The position numbers were made by a program, and so were the translations under genes. A stretch of 7,142 nt of DNA, taken from the NCBI GenBank assembly GCA_900554275.1, contig USGS01000074.1:1-7142 (forward strand). Direction: 5' to 3'. The notes beneath the pieces are model-generated. The model worked only from the letters and a program-made list of their open reading frames with translations, was not told where the DNA came from and did not search any database. The DNA comes from an uncultured Eubacteriales bacterium (GTDB lineage: Bacteria; Bacillota; Clostridia; Oscillospirales; Oscillospiraceae). Positions 1 through 5,952 of this stretch are shown piece after piece; position 1 is the stretch's first letter, and each line of letters opens with the position of its first letter.

Positions 1-156
1 ACCGATACAGAGTAACTCTGTCGGCGGTATATCTCTGTTGCACTTTTCCTGAAGTCGCCTTCGGCGGGCGTTACCCGCTATCCTCGCCCTATGGAGCCCG
101 GACTTTCCTCATGAACAGGCTTTCGCCTTGTCCCCGCGACTGTCCAGCGCCCTCGC
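1..156 (-). ncRNA. rnpB: RNase P RNA (class A), 5' portion, truncated by window edge
   Basis: Catalytic RNA of ribonuclease P, which removes 5' leaders from pre-tRNAs. Read on the minus strand, it carries the near-universal block GAGGAAAGTCCGGGCTCC (93-110), then AGTGCAACAGAGA (32-44) and ACCGCCGA (21-28), in the order and spacing of bacterial class A RNase P RNA. Near the 5' end is GGACAGTCGC, as in the P1/P2 region of known rnpB genes, followed by a hairpin with a GAAA loop that fits P3. The 3' half, including the second conserved region, lies left of position 1. The 5' end near 156 is inferred from the promoter at 164-192 and could be off by a few bases. The gene follows sipL on the same strand but has its own housekeeping promoter. 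Confidence 0.94.
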
Positions 157-163
157 AGGATCA

Positions 164-192
164 ATTTTACCCAAGCGGCGGGGGAAAGTCAA
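164..192 (-). promoter_or_regulatory. Housekeeping (sigma-A type) promoter of rnpB
   Basis: On the minus strand TTGACT (187-192) and TAAAAT (164-169) are separated by 17 bases, one mismatch each from TTGACA and TATAAT. The predicted start, about 7 bases downstream of the -10 box, is near 156, just where the RNase P RNA should begin. The -35 box starts 8 bases after the sipL stop codon, so rnpB can be expressed in vegetative cells independently of the sporulation gene before it. Confidence 0.82.
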
Positions 193-200
193 TGAAAACT

Positions 201-1694
201 TCACCGGATGCGGGGGATCAGCAGCATTTTGTCCGGAACGCCGCCCTCCTCCAGGTGGTTCACGGTGCGGATCAGCTCCTCATCGGTGTGGTACTGCTTT
301 GCCACATCCCACAGGCTTTCCCCCGCTGCCAGGCGGCGCATGACCAGGGAGGGCCGCCGTCCCGGCTGGCGGTCGGTGAACAGCTCCACTGCCGTGACGG
401 TGGGCAGCGTCTGGCGATCCTCCTCCGGGGCGCGGAGGGCCACGATCTGCCGGATGTCGCAGCCGCTGCCGCTGAAGGCCACCTCCGGTGCGCCGCAGAG
501 GGCGCAGGCGGCATCCCGCGAGACAGCGGGCAGCGGCACCTCCGCCGTGCGCTCCGTGACGGTGGGTGTCTCCTCCTCGTCCAGATACAGAAACCGCAGC
601 CGGACGGTGGTATGGAGGTCGTTGTCGTCACCGGCAAGAGAAGGGGTGCAGTCCGCGTCGGTGACGAACACAAAGGGCCTCTGGCGTCCAAAGTCCAGAT
701 GCTGAACGCATTCCTGACGACCAGCCCGCTCCGGCACAGCGGAGGGCAGCGTCACCTCCTGGGTCTCTACACGGGTATCGCAGCGGATGCTGTAAAGATC
801 GGTGACGCAGGACAGCGTCTCGCTGCGGGTGGTGGTCAGCAGCAGCCGCAGCTCCGCCGTGACGGAGAAGCCACTGGTCTCCTCGCTGCGGAGCAGCCGC
901 ACCTCGCAGCCAGCCAGCTGCGCGGCGGCGGTACACTCCCCCTGTTCCGCCCCCTCCGGCAGGTCCACGATCTGAGAGAAGGGCAGCACGGCCTCGTATG
1001 TATAGAGCTGCTGCTCGCGGCAGCGGTACAGCGCCGACAGGAACAGCTCTCCCTTGACCATCAGCTTGCTGCCCACCGGCTGGCAGCCGGTGACGCGGGG
1101 ATAGAGACGGCTGCACAGCAGGTCCTCCGGGGCTGGCTGGTCGGTCGGCGCGGGCGTCTCCAGCGCTGCGCTGCACTCCCGCTCCGCCACGGAAACGGTC
1201 AGACAGGCCGTCCGCTCCTGTCGGCGCATACGCAGCGTCCCGTCCTCCTCCGCCGTTCCGGCGCACAGCCGCAGCACGGAGCAGCGGTATCCGGTGATGG
1301 TCAGCTCAGGGATGACCCGGACGTACAGACGGCGGGCCGTCAGGACCTGGGCCTCGCACAGCAACAGCCGGCCCGTGACCCATTGCAGCTGGCAGGCCGC
1401 CAGCCGCGGCTCGGCCGCAGTACAGGTGAACGGCACGGTCAGCGTCAGGCTGCGCAGGCCCACGCTTTCTTCCGATGTATACAGGACCGTCAGCCGTACC
1501 GCGCCTCTGACGGTGATGCTTTTGCCGTCGGCGGTACGGCTGCGTATCTGCACCTGACCCGCCGTTTCCACGATACGGCCCAGGTCCGGGCAGTATTCCG
1601 GGATGGCGGTCTCCATCGTCTCCTCGTGGTTCACGGCGGCGCGGCCGACCGTATCCCAGCAGGTGATCTCCTTCCATTGCAAGCCACATTCCAT
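201..1694 (-). CDS. sipL: SipL-like spore coat morphogenesis protein (SPOCS/DUF3794 repeats plus C-terminal LysM)
   Basis: Predicted 497-residue mother-cell protein of the spore coat basement layer. In Clostridioides difficile, SipL (about 520 residues, same architecture) binds the scaffold ATPase SpoIVA through its LysM domain. Seen here: a first SPOCS/DUF3794-type segment at about residues 25-125 with the motif IPEYCPDLGRIV (31-42); a second at about 195-290 with VKGELFLSALY and PFSQIVDLPEG; a more divergent stretch to about 440; and a C-terminal LysM at about 452-496 (GESLWDVAKQYH to LLIPRIR). There is no signal peptide or membrane segment, as expected for a cytosolic coat protein. The ATG at 1694 has GAGGG 7 bases upstream; a later ATG at residue 27 would cut into the first domain. 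It lies 57 bases downstream of spoVM, with a sigma-E-like promoter between. Family assignment is firm; one-to-one orthology with SipL is inferred from architecture and the spoVM neighbour. Confidence 0.88.
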   Translation of the reverse strand: MECGLQWKEITCWDTVGRAAVNHEETMETAIPEYCPDLGRIVETAGQVQIRSRTADGKSITVRGAVRLTVLYTSEESVGLRSLTLTVPFTCTAAEPRLAACQLQWVTGRLLLCEAQVLTARRLYVRVIPELTITGYRCSVLRLCAGTAEEDGTLRMRRQERTACLTVSVAERECSAALETPAPTDQPAPEDLLCSRLYPRVTGCQPVGSKLMVKGELFLSALYRCREQQLYTYEAVLPFSQIVDLPEGAEQGECTAAAQLAGCEVRLLRSEETSGFSVTAELRLLLTTTRSETLSCVTDLYSIRCDTRVETQEVTLPSAVPERAGRQECVQHLDFGRQRPFVFVTDADCTPSLAGDDNDLHTTVRLRFLYLDEEETPTVTERTAEVPLPAVSRDAACALCGAPEVAFSGSGCDIRQIVALRAPEEDRQTLPTVTAVELFTDRQPGRRPSLVMRRLAAGESLWDVAKQYHTDEELIRTVNHLEEGGVPDKMLLIPRIR

Positions 1695-1728
1695 GGTTCA
1701 GCCCTCACATTCTTCGTTCGTTTGCCAT

Positions 1729-1757
1729 AATGTATGCGAGGGCTCGGGGGTTTATTC
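1729..1757 (-). promoter_or_regulatory. Sigma-E-like (mother-cell) promoter upstream of sipL
   Basis: On the minus strand GAATAAA (1751-1757) and CATACATT (1729-1736) are separated by 14 bases. The published Bacillus sigma-E consensus is roughly kmATATT, 14 bases, CATACAnT: the -10 element matches fully and the -35 matches five of seven. The predicted start near 1722 gives a leader of about 28 bases before the sipL ATG. The -35 box overlaps the spoVM stop codon. Mother-cell timing agrees with the known sigma-E control of sipL in C. difficile. The assignment is by consensus only. Confidence 0.6.
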
Positions 1758-1826
1758 CTTTATCCCGAACAAGCAGCGCAGCAGGCCGCTCAGCAGCCGC
1801 GGGGACTTCCAGACTATGATCTTCAC
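1752..1826 (-). CDS. spoVM: Stage V sporulation protein SpoVM (24-residue amphipathic peptide)
   Basis: A 24-codon gene, short enough to be missed by gene callers. SpoVM is a tiny amphipathic helix made in the mother cell that recognises the convex outer forespore membrane and anchors SpoIVA there. Aligned with the 26-residue B. subtilis peptide, the product keeps Lys2, Lys7, Pro9 (which gives the helix its unusual membrane insertion), a basic residue at 10, Leu12, Gly14, Arg17 and Gly21; it starts VKIIVWKSPRLL and ends FGIKE. The start is GTG at 1826 (read as Met), with a perfect AGGAGG (1835-1840) 8 bases upstream. That Shine-Dalgarno forms the last two sense codons of the upstream membrane peptide gene, whose stop is at 1832-1834, so the two are probably translationally coupled. 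Next to sipL, whose product also acts on SpoIVA, it forms a coat-assembly module. Confidence 0.86.
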   Translation of the reverse strand: MKIIVWKSPRLLSGLLRCLFGIKE

Positions 1827-1831
1827 CGCTG

Positions 1832-1840
1832 TTACCTCCT
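1832..1840 (-). promoter_or_regulatory. Overlapping stop codon and spoVM ribosome-binding site (translational coupling)
   Basis: Read on the minus strand, AGG AGG TAA serves both as the last two sense codons plus stop of the 52-residue membrane peptide and as the Shine-Dalgarno for spoVM, 8 bases before its GTG. A ribosome finishing the first gene stops on the second gene's binding site. Confidence 0.75.
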
Positions 1841-1990
1841 ATCCTTCAAGCATACCACACCGCAGGCGATGAGCAGAAACGCCACCAGGAACATCAAGCA
1901 GCCCACCGGAAACACCGCGGCGATGAGTATACCCAGTCCCAGGCCCAGCGCGCACACGCCTAAAAAACCTCCGCAGTTCCATCTTCTCAC
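1832..1990 (-). CDS. Small hydrophobic membrane protein upstream of spoVM
   Basis: A 52-residue predicted membrane peptide of unknown function. After a short basic, polar start (VRRWNCGG) it is almost continuously hydrophobic to about residue 47 (LGVCALGLGLGILIAAV, then FPVGC, then LMFLVAFLLIACGVV), and it ends CLKDRR. This suggests two short membrane helices joined by a Pro-Val-Gly-Cys turn, with basic ends in the cytoplasm. A longer reading to an ATG at 2056 exists, but the GTG at 1990 has a strong GGAGGGG (1997-2003) 6 bases upstream, and the longer start would lie inside the terminator hairpin. The final AGG AGG codons are the ribosome-binding site of spoVM. Four cysteines are notable in so short a peptide. 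The tight junction suggests co-expression with spoVM and possibly a role at the forespore membrane; that is inference, and I recognise no named family. Confidence 0.7.
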   Translation of the reverse strand: MRRWNCGGFLGVCALGLGLGILIAAVFPVGCLMFLVAFLLIACGVVCLKDRR

Positions 1991-2043
1991 GGTACACCCC
2001 TCCCCTGCTCCAATATATGGGCCGAGACCGGCAGAGGTGCAGA

Positions 2044-2067
2044 AAGGGCCGCCCACCGGCGGCCCTT
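2044..2067 (-). terminator. Hairpin terminator after the DivIVA-like gene
   Basis: A perfect 10-bp stem (AAGGGCCGCC paired with GGCGGCCCTT) with a 4-base loop, 45 bases past the DivIVA-like stop codon. On the minus strand it is followed by only a short T-run (TTTCTG), so termination may be partial and some read-through into the spoVM cluster is possible. Confidence 0.62.
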
Positions 2068-2112
2068 GATAGGCTAATATTCACTTACACCTTATATCTA
2101 TATGTCTATATC

Positions 2113-2703
2113 CTATATCTGCGGGTCGGGCTGCTTCAGCTCATCCTCCATCCGCTGCAGCTCGGCGATCATGCCGTCAAACGCCGCAAAGTCCGCGTTC
2201 TCCACGGCCTGCTCCGCCTGACGCAGCTGATCCAGCAGCGCTGCGTTCGTGTGCGCATAGGTGCTGCGCCGCTGGCCGCACCAGGCCCGCTGCTGGGCGA
2301 TGCACTGGGCCAGCCGCTCCATGGCCTTGGCCCGGAATTCCTCCGTGCGGCGGTGGGCGCTGATCTCGATCTCCGCGATGTGCTCCTTCAGGGACTGGTA
2401 TTCCAACGCCGGTCCGCGCAGCGCTTCACACTCGCTCCGCAGCGCCGACGCCTCCGCCTGCGCCTGGGCCAGCTGTGTCTGCAGGCGTGCGTTCTCCTCC
2501 CGCAGCTTCGCATCCTCCTCGGTCAGGCCGCGCAGTGCCTCGTTTTCCGACGCCGCCTCATCCCGCTGCTTGCGCAGCGTCTCGACCTCCGCCCGGAGCG
2601 TCTCCAGCTGGGTCTGGTTCTCCGCAGCGGTCTTCTCGATATAAGTCACCACGTCCTCCCGGTCAAATCCGCCGAACAGGCGCGTCTTAAAGCTGGCATC
2701 CAT
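2113..2703 (-). CDS. DivIVA-like coiled-coil protein
   Basis: A 196-residue protein with a short conserved head (SFKTRLFGGFDREDVVTYIE, residues 4-23) followed by a long charged coiled coil (about 24-115, heptads rich in Glu, Leu, Gln and Arg), a second helical region (about 118-190) and an acidic tail. The head resembles the DivIVA/GpsB membrane-binding motif, in which an aromatic-containing turn touches curved membrane and the coiled coil oligomerises. Such proteins mark division sites or poles and recruit cell-wall, segregation or sporulation factors; the partner here cannot be told. The ATG at 2703 is preferred over an in-frame one at 2799: the conserved head begins there, AGAGGG lies 11 bases upstream (long but usable), and a promoter at 2740-2768 sits inside the longer reading. 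It is divergent from putP and ends before a hairpin terminator. It could be a general coiled-coil protein outside DivIVA proper. Confidence 0.82.
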   Translation of the reverse strand: MDASFKTRLFGGFDREDVVTYIEKTAAENQTQLETLRAEVETLRKQRDEAASENEALRGLTEEDAKLREENARLQTQLAQAQAEASALRSECEALRGPALEYQSLKEHIAEIEISAHRRTEEFRAKAMERLAQCIAQQRAWCGQRRSTYAHTNAALLDQLRQAEQAVENADFAAFDGMIAELQRMEDELKQPDPQI

Positions 2704-2739
2704 AGCAACAACTACCCTCTCTCTTTCGATCTTGGTCAC

Positions 2740-2768
2740 AGCATACCACAAATATCGGCAAAAGACAA
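2740..2768 (-). promoter_or_regulatory. Candidate promoter of the DivIVA-like gene
   Basis: On the minus strand TTGTCT (2763-2768), a 17-base spacer and TATGCT (2740-2745) preceded by TGG, an extended -10 element. The predicted start near 2733 gives a leader of about 30 bases. Both boxes depart from consensus, so a moderate promoter is expected. Confidence 0.55.
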
Positions 2769-2846
2769 GGGAAAGCGCAGAAAAAGGCAGACTGTGCATC
2801 AGATTACCAAATTATCAAATTAAAGCAAAAAAGTTCCCCGGGACGA

Positions 2847-2875
2847 TTTACAAACCGCGGAATTTGTTGTATAAT
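2847..2875 (+). promoter_or_regulatory. Promoter of putP
   Basis: TTTACA (2847-2852), a 17-base spacer, and perfect TATAAT (2870-2875). The predicted start near 2882 gives a leader of about 40 bases. An AT-rich stretch just upstream (about 2809-2832) could act as an UP element. I see no clear operator palindrome. Confidence 0.85.
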
Positions 2876-2922
2876 GCGGTCTGTTGTGTATAAGCATTCT
2901 ACTCGAAAAGGACGGAAACATC

Positions 2923-4443
2923 ATGAACTGGGAGATCATCACATTTTTAGGCTACTTTATTATTCTATTGGGCGTTGCGCTGATTTTTTACTTCAACGGC
3001 TCGAATAAGAACTCCGAGGACTTCTTCCTGGGTGGGCGCTCCATGGGTCCCTGGGTCACAGCCCTGTCCGCACAGGCCTCCGATATGTCGGCCTGGCTGC
3101 TGATGGGCCTGCCTGGCTCTATTCTGGCATTTGGCTTTGGACAGATGTGGATCGGCATCGGTCTTGCACTGGGTACTGCCGCCAACTGGATCTTATGTGC
3201 CCGGCGGCTGCGCACCTTCTCCAAGGCGGCCAACGATTCCATCACCGTGCCCCAGTATCTGACCAACCGCTTCGCGGTGGACTCCCGGTCTCTACAGCTG
3301 GTGTGTGCGCTGATCTTCCTGTTCGCCTATACCATCTACGTCGCCTCCGCGCTGGTGGCCGGCACTTCCGTGTTCACCACCCTGTTCCCGGATATATCGC
3401 CCAAGATCGCCATGTTCGTGTTCCTGCTCATCATCGTGGCGTACACCTTCTTCGGCGGGTTTACCGCCGTGTGCTGGACGGACTTCTTCCAGGGCATGCT
3501 GATGATGCTGGCGCTGATGCTCGTCCCCATCGTGGTCTACTTCGGCCACCGCTCCCTGCTCGATCCCACCGCACTGACGACTGTCTATGAATACACCGAC
3601 GCCGCCAGCGGTGCGGTGACGAAGTGCGCGTTTGGCGTCGGTCTGTTCGACGCCAGCTGGCAGGACATTCTCAGCGGCTTGGGCTGGGGGTTGGGCTACT
3701 TCGGTATGCCTCATATTTTGGTGCGCTTCATGTCCATTGAAAAGCCCTCCATGATCAAGAAGTCCTCCATCGTGGCTATCGTTTGGGTCATCATCTCCCT
3801 GTTTTCCGCTGTGCTCATCGCCTATTTCGGCAGAATGATCATGGGTGCGGAGCTGCTGGAGACCGGCAGCCAGAAGCTGGTGTTTATCGCCATGTCTCGC
3901 CGCTTCTTCCCCGCCGCTGTCTGCGGCCTGCTGTTGGCGGCCATCATCGCGGCATCCATCTCCACCGCCGACTCCCAACTGCTGGTGGCGTCCAGCTCCT
4001 TCACCGCCGACCTGTATAAGCCTTTCTTCCGCAAGAACGCCACGGAGAAGGAGACGCTGATGGTGGGCCGTGTGTTGGTGCTGGTGCTGTCCTTTATCGC
4101 CTATGTCATCGCCAACTCCAAGGGCAGCGGCGCACAGGCCATCATGGACATGGTGGAAAACGCCTGGGGCGCTTTCGGTGCGTCCTTTGGCCCGACCATT
4201 CTGCTGTCCCTGTTCTGGCGTCGGTTCAATTACAAGGGCGCTGTGGCCGGCGTTGTCTCCGGCTTTGTGGTGGATCTGGGCTGGCTGCTGACCGGTCTGA
4301 CCGCTTCCACCGGCGTTTTTGAGATCGTCCCCGGCTTCTGCGCCAGCTTCATCGTCGCGTTCCTCGTGGCCAAGTTTACGGAAGCGCCCAATGCCCAGGC
4401 AGTGGAGATTTTCGATAAGGCCACCAGTGCCGATGCCGATTGA
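2923..4443 (+). CDS. putP: Sodium/proline symporter PutP (SSS family)
   Basis: A 506-residue inner-membrane transporter that imports L-proline with sodium, close in length to E. coli PutP (502). It has about 13 hydrophobic segments in the LeuT-like fold. Diagnostic blocks align with E. coli PutP: GGRSMGPWVTALSAQASDMS (37-56), with Asp54 at the sodium-linked Asp55 of E. coli; the family signature GWGLGYFGMPHILVRFM (254-270); and the TM9 motif SISTADSQLL with Ser347 and Thr348 at the sodium-site Ser340/Thr341. ATG at 2923 is chosen because GGACGG lies a few bases upstream and TM1 starts at once; an in-frame ATG at 2884 would add 13 polar residues and sit on the transcription start. It is monocistronic, with its own promoter and a strong terminator; no proline dehydrogenase gene is adjacent. 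Likely roles are proline uptake for Stickland-type fermentation or osmoprotection. Substrate within the SSS family is inferred from similarity. Confidence 0.95.
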   Translation: MNWEIITFLGYFIILLGVALIFYFNGSNKNSEDFFLGGRSMGPWVTALSAQASDMSAWLLMGLPGSILAFGFGQMWIGIGLALGTAANWILCARRLRTFSKAANDSITVPQYLTNRFAVDSRSLQLVCALIFLFAYTIYVASALVAGTSVFTTLFPDISPKIAMFVFLLIIVAYTFFGGFTAVCWTDFFQGMLMMLALMLVPIVVYFGHRSLLDPTALTTVYEYTDAASGAVTKCAFGVGLFDASWQDILSGLGWGLGYFGMPHILVRFMSIEKPSMIKKSSIVAIVWVIISLFSAVLIAYFGRMIMGAELLETGSQKLVFIAMSRRFFPAAVCGLLLAAIIAASISTADSQLLVASSSFTADLYKPFFRKNATEKETLMVGRVLVLVLSFIAYVIANSKGSGAQAIMDMVENAWGAFGASFGPTILLSLFWRRFNYKGAVAGVVSGFVVDLGWLLTGLTASTGVFEIVPGFCASFIVAFLVAKFTEAPNAQAVEIFDKATSADAD

Positions 4444-4459
4444 CCTGCTTTTACCGGAT

Positions 4460-4497
4460 AAACATGGCGTGAGCTAAGCTCACGCCATGTTTGTTTT
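4460..4497 (+). terminator. Intrinsic terminator of putP
   Basis: A 15-bp perfect stem (4460-4474 with 4478-4492) with loop TAA, followed by TGTTTT. It lies 16 bases after the putP stop and also separates putP from the convergent transposase gene. Confidence 0.9.
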
Positions 4498-4522
4498 CCA
4501 GTCTCAGTTCCACCGTGAGAAA

Positions 4523-4541
4523 ATTTTCGAAAAGTCAAGAT
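4523..4541 (+). repeat. Left terminal inverted repeat of the transposase-bearing element
   Basis: ATTTTCGAAAAGTCAAGAT matches the reverse complement of 5945-5963 (ATTTTCTATCGGTCAAGAT) at 15 of 19 positions: six outer and eight inner bases are identical, with five variable between. It overlaps the last codons of the transposase. It also contains the palindrome TTTTCGAAAA (4524-4533). No matching target duplication is visible (left flank GAAA, right flank GCAT). Confidence 0.55.
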
Positions 4542-5587
4542 AAAAATTGCGAAAGGTATGGGGAAATTTTGATGCCCTCGGCAGCGCAAGCGTCTTTGAA
4601 TGCCTCTGCGGGCGTTTTCCAGCCCAGGGAAGCACGGTAGTAGGTGTTCATCCACCTGGAGAGTGCGGTGCAGTCTGCCTGCGTTACAGCGGCCAGAGAA
4701 TGGCCCTTCTTGAACCAACGGCGTATCATGCGGTTGGCGTTCTCGTTGCTGCCACGCTCACAGCTGGTGAAGGGATGGCAGTAGTAACAGTATGTACGGC
4801 GGCGGCCAACTGAGGAGTGTTCCAGGCGGTGACTGTCGGAGAACTCAGAGCCGTTATCCATGGTGATGCTCTTGAAGATGCGCCGGAAGTCAGACCGGCG
4901 CTGCAGATGATCCAGGACGGCTACCACGGAGGCGCTGTCCTTCCGAGGGACTTTGAAGATCAGCTCCAGGCGGGTCATGCGTTCGGTCATGACGATGATG
5001 GACTCACCTTGCCCCTTTATTTTGCCTATGACACTATCCATCTCCCAGTGGCCTACGGTGGAGCGGTCGGATATGATCCGTGGGCGCAGCTCTATGCTTG
5101 TGCCGTGCCGGGGAGGTTTCTTCTGAACGTTATTCTTCCAGGGGTGCTTACGAATACCGTGTTCCGGGAGATCAGAGGGCCGCGCATCCAGCAGGCCGCG
5201 CCGGAGGTAGCGGTAGATGGTATCCTCGCAGAGATAGCCGAGATCAGAGCCGCGCAAAGACGCCGCTACCCACGCTGGGGAGCGGCGTTCTTTCTTGATA
5301 TGCAGGGATATGTAGGAAAGCAGTTCCGTGTCAGCGGCGGCTTTCAAGGGAGCGCCGCAGTTCCTCCGGCGTTTCCGGCTGCGGTCATCGGCAGCATAGG
5401 CCGAGTAGACGTGATACTCCCTTAGATCATGATTGCGTTGGAGACAGTCACCATTACGCAGCTCACGGTAGACGGTGGAGATATGGCAGCCCAGCAGCTG
5501 GGCGATCTCCTGCTTGCTGTGACCGGCACGGAGCAGCGCTTCAAACTGTATGCGCCGGTCATGATCGAACCATTTCCATCTTGCCAT
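4535..5587 (-). CDS. IS30-family DDE transposase
   Basis: A 350-residue transposase that cuts and joins DNA at its element's inverted repeats. Seen: an N-terminal helix-turn-helix (about 10-45, RIQFEALLRAGHSKQEIAQ then LLGCHISTVYRELR), a basic linker (about 68-78), and an RNase H-like catalytic core with Asp184 (GHWEMDSVIG), Asp244 (TMDNGSEF) and Glu282 (CERGSNENANRMIRR), the IS30 DDE triad. The second Asp-Glu gap has 37 residues, slightly more than the usual 33. The ATG at 5587 has a perfect GGAGG 8 bases upstream; the reading frame stays open upstream to 5854 but that part lacks family similarity. The gene looks intact and length is normal. It converges on putP and follows the Zot-like gene on the same strand. 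Some filamentous phages of wall-less Firmicutes relatives (Spiroplasma) carry IS30- or IS3-type transposases for integration, so a phage role is possible. Confidence 0.92.
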   Translation of the reverse strand: MARWKWFDHDRRIQFEALLRAGHSKQEIAQLLGCHISTVYRELRNGDCLQRNHDLREYHVYSAYAADDRSRKRRRNCGAPLKAAADTELLSYISLHIKKERRSPAWVAASLRGSDLGYLCEDTIYRYLRRGLLDARPSDLPEHGIRKHPWKNNVQKKPPRHGTSIELRPRIISDRSTVGHWEMDSVIGKIKGQGESIIVMTERMTRLELIFKVPRKDSASVVAVLDHLQRRSDFRRIFKSITMDNGSEFSDSHRLEHSSVGRRRTYCYYCHPFTSCERGSNENANRMIRRWFKKGHSLAAVTQADCTALSRWMNTYYRASLGWKTPAEAFKDACAAEGIKISPYLSQFLS

Positions 5588-5645
5588 TTCCAAATCCTCC
5601 AAAACCAAATAACCCAAATGACGGCGAGACTTGATAGTTGTTACG

Positions 5646-5689
5646 CCGGTGCTCTGACCGTGCGACGGAGCGCACGGATCAGCCACCGG
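5646..5689. other. Long imperfect hairpin upstream of the transposase gene
   Basis: A 44-base inverted repeat with 17 paired bases: CCGGTG (5646-5651) with CACCGG (5684-5689), CTGA (5654-5657) with TCAG (5679-5682), and CCGTGCG (5658-5664) with CGCACGG (5671-5677), around the 6-base loop ACGGAG. There is one bulged A and one small internal loop. It lies about 60 bases before the transposase ATG. No T-tract follows on either strand, so it is not an ordinary terminator; it may act in the transposase leader RNA or as a single-strand DNA structure. Confidence 0.65.
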
Positions 5690-5944
5690 GACTATGCCTT
5701 TAAGCATATCGGCAGTGCCAAAGAGGGCAACCAAAAGCGGCCAGCTGAAGGCAGCGGAGTACCTGCGGGCAGAGAGAGCCAGCAGGGCGAAGGGAGCAGA
5801 CAGCCGCGAGGCCGCACACATACGAGCCGCGCACGCGCTCTCGTATTTCCTCACGATGAGCGTGATCCGCGCCGCGGCGATCGCAGTATGACTATTATAT
5901 CGTCAATGATAGATCTGTGAAAGCGTAATAGCGACATAGTCAAG
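5690..5944. other. Structure-rich leader between Zot-like gene and transposase, no confident gene
   Basis: Together with its flanks this makes up the 379 bases without a gene (5588-5966). Hairpins seen: ATACGAG (5820-5826) with CTCGTAT (5840-5846); TCACG (5851-5855) with CGTGA (5861-5865); and the GC palindrome CCGCG-C-CGCGG near 5867-5877. A TATAAT on the minus strand (5894-5899) has only a poor -35 at 17 bases. Open frames exist on both strands (a 65-codon plus-strand frame at 5694-5891; a minus-strand frame from a GTG at 5854 running into the transposase frame). Neither has a good ribosome-binding site or a recognisable product, and they overlap each other antisense, so neither is called. 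Confidence 0.5.
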
Positions 5945-5952
5945 ATCTTGAC
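5939..5952. repeat. Perfect 14-bp palindrome overlapping the right inverted repeat
   Basis: GTCAAGATCTTGAC is a perfect 14-bp palindrome. Its right half is the inner part of the right terminal repeat; its left half repeats the inner block of the left terminus in direct orientation (AGTCAAGAT at 4533-4541 and 5938-5946). It looks like a dimeric protein-binding site, plausibly for the transposase. Confidence 0.6.

Noticed and set aside
111..1730. A 539-codon plus-strand open frame
   Set aside because: It is antisense to sipL; the product is low-complexity Arg/Gly/Gln-rich with no domain, while the minus strand has recognisable SPOCS and LysM domains.
2012..2019. CATATATT as a sigma-E -10 for the membrane peptide/spoVM cluster
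   Set aside because: The -10 resembles consensus but no -35 exists at 13-15 bases, and the start would fall on the ribosome-binding site.
2017..2823. A 268-codon plus-strand frame across the DivIVA-like gene
   Set aside because: Leu/Arg-rich antisense shadow of a coiled-coil coding frame, starting inside the opposite strand's terminator.
3292..3978. A 228-codon minus-strand frame inside putP
   Set aside because: His/Gly/Glu-rich shadow of the conserved PutP frame, without a ribosome-binding site.
5626..5640. Alternative right end of the IS with core TCAAG nearer the transposase
   Set aside because: It would give a more usual IS30 length, but only about five to seven scattered bases match the left end, against 15/19 at 5945-5963.
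5588..5854. N-terminal extension of the transposase frame to a GTG at 5854
   Set aside because: No IS30 similarity in the added 89 residues, no ribosome-binding site at 5854, and a perfect GGAGG at the internal ATG.
5694..5891. A 65-codon plus-strand frame with a basic, Ala-rich product
   Set aside because: Weak start context, no recognised family, and it overlaps an equally open antisense frame and a hairpin region.
5890..5915. A XerCD/dif-like site for phage integration
   Set aside because: AT-rich with a TTATAT core but neither arm matches the Firmicutes dif consensus.
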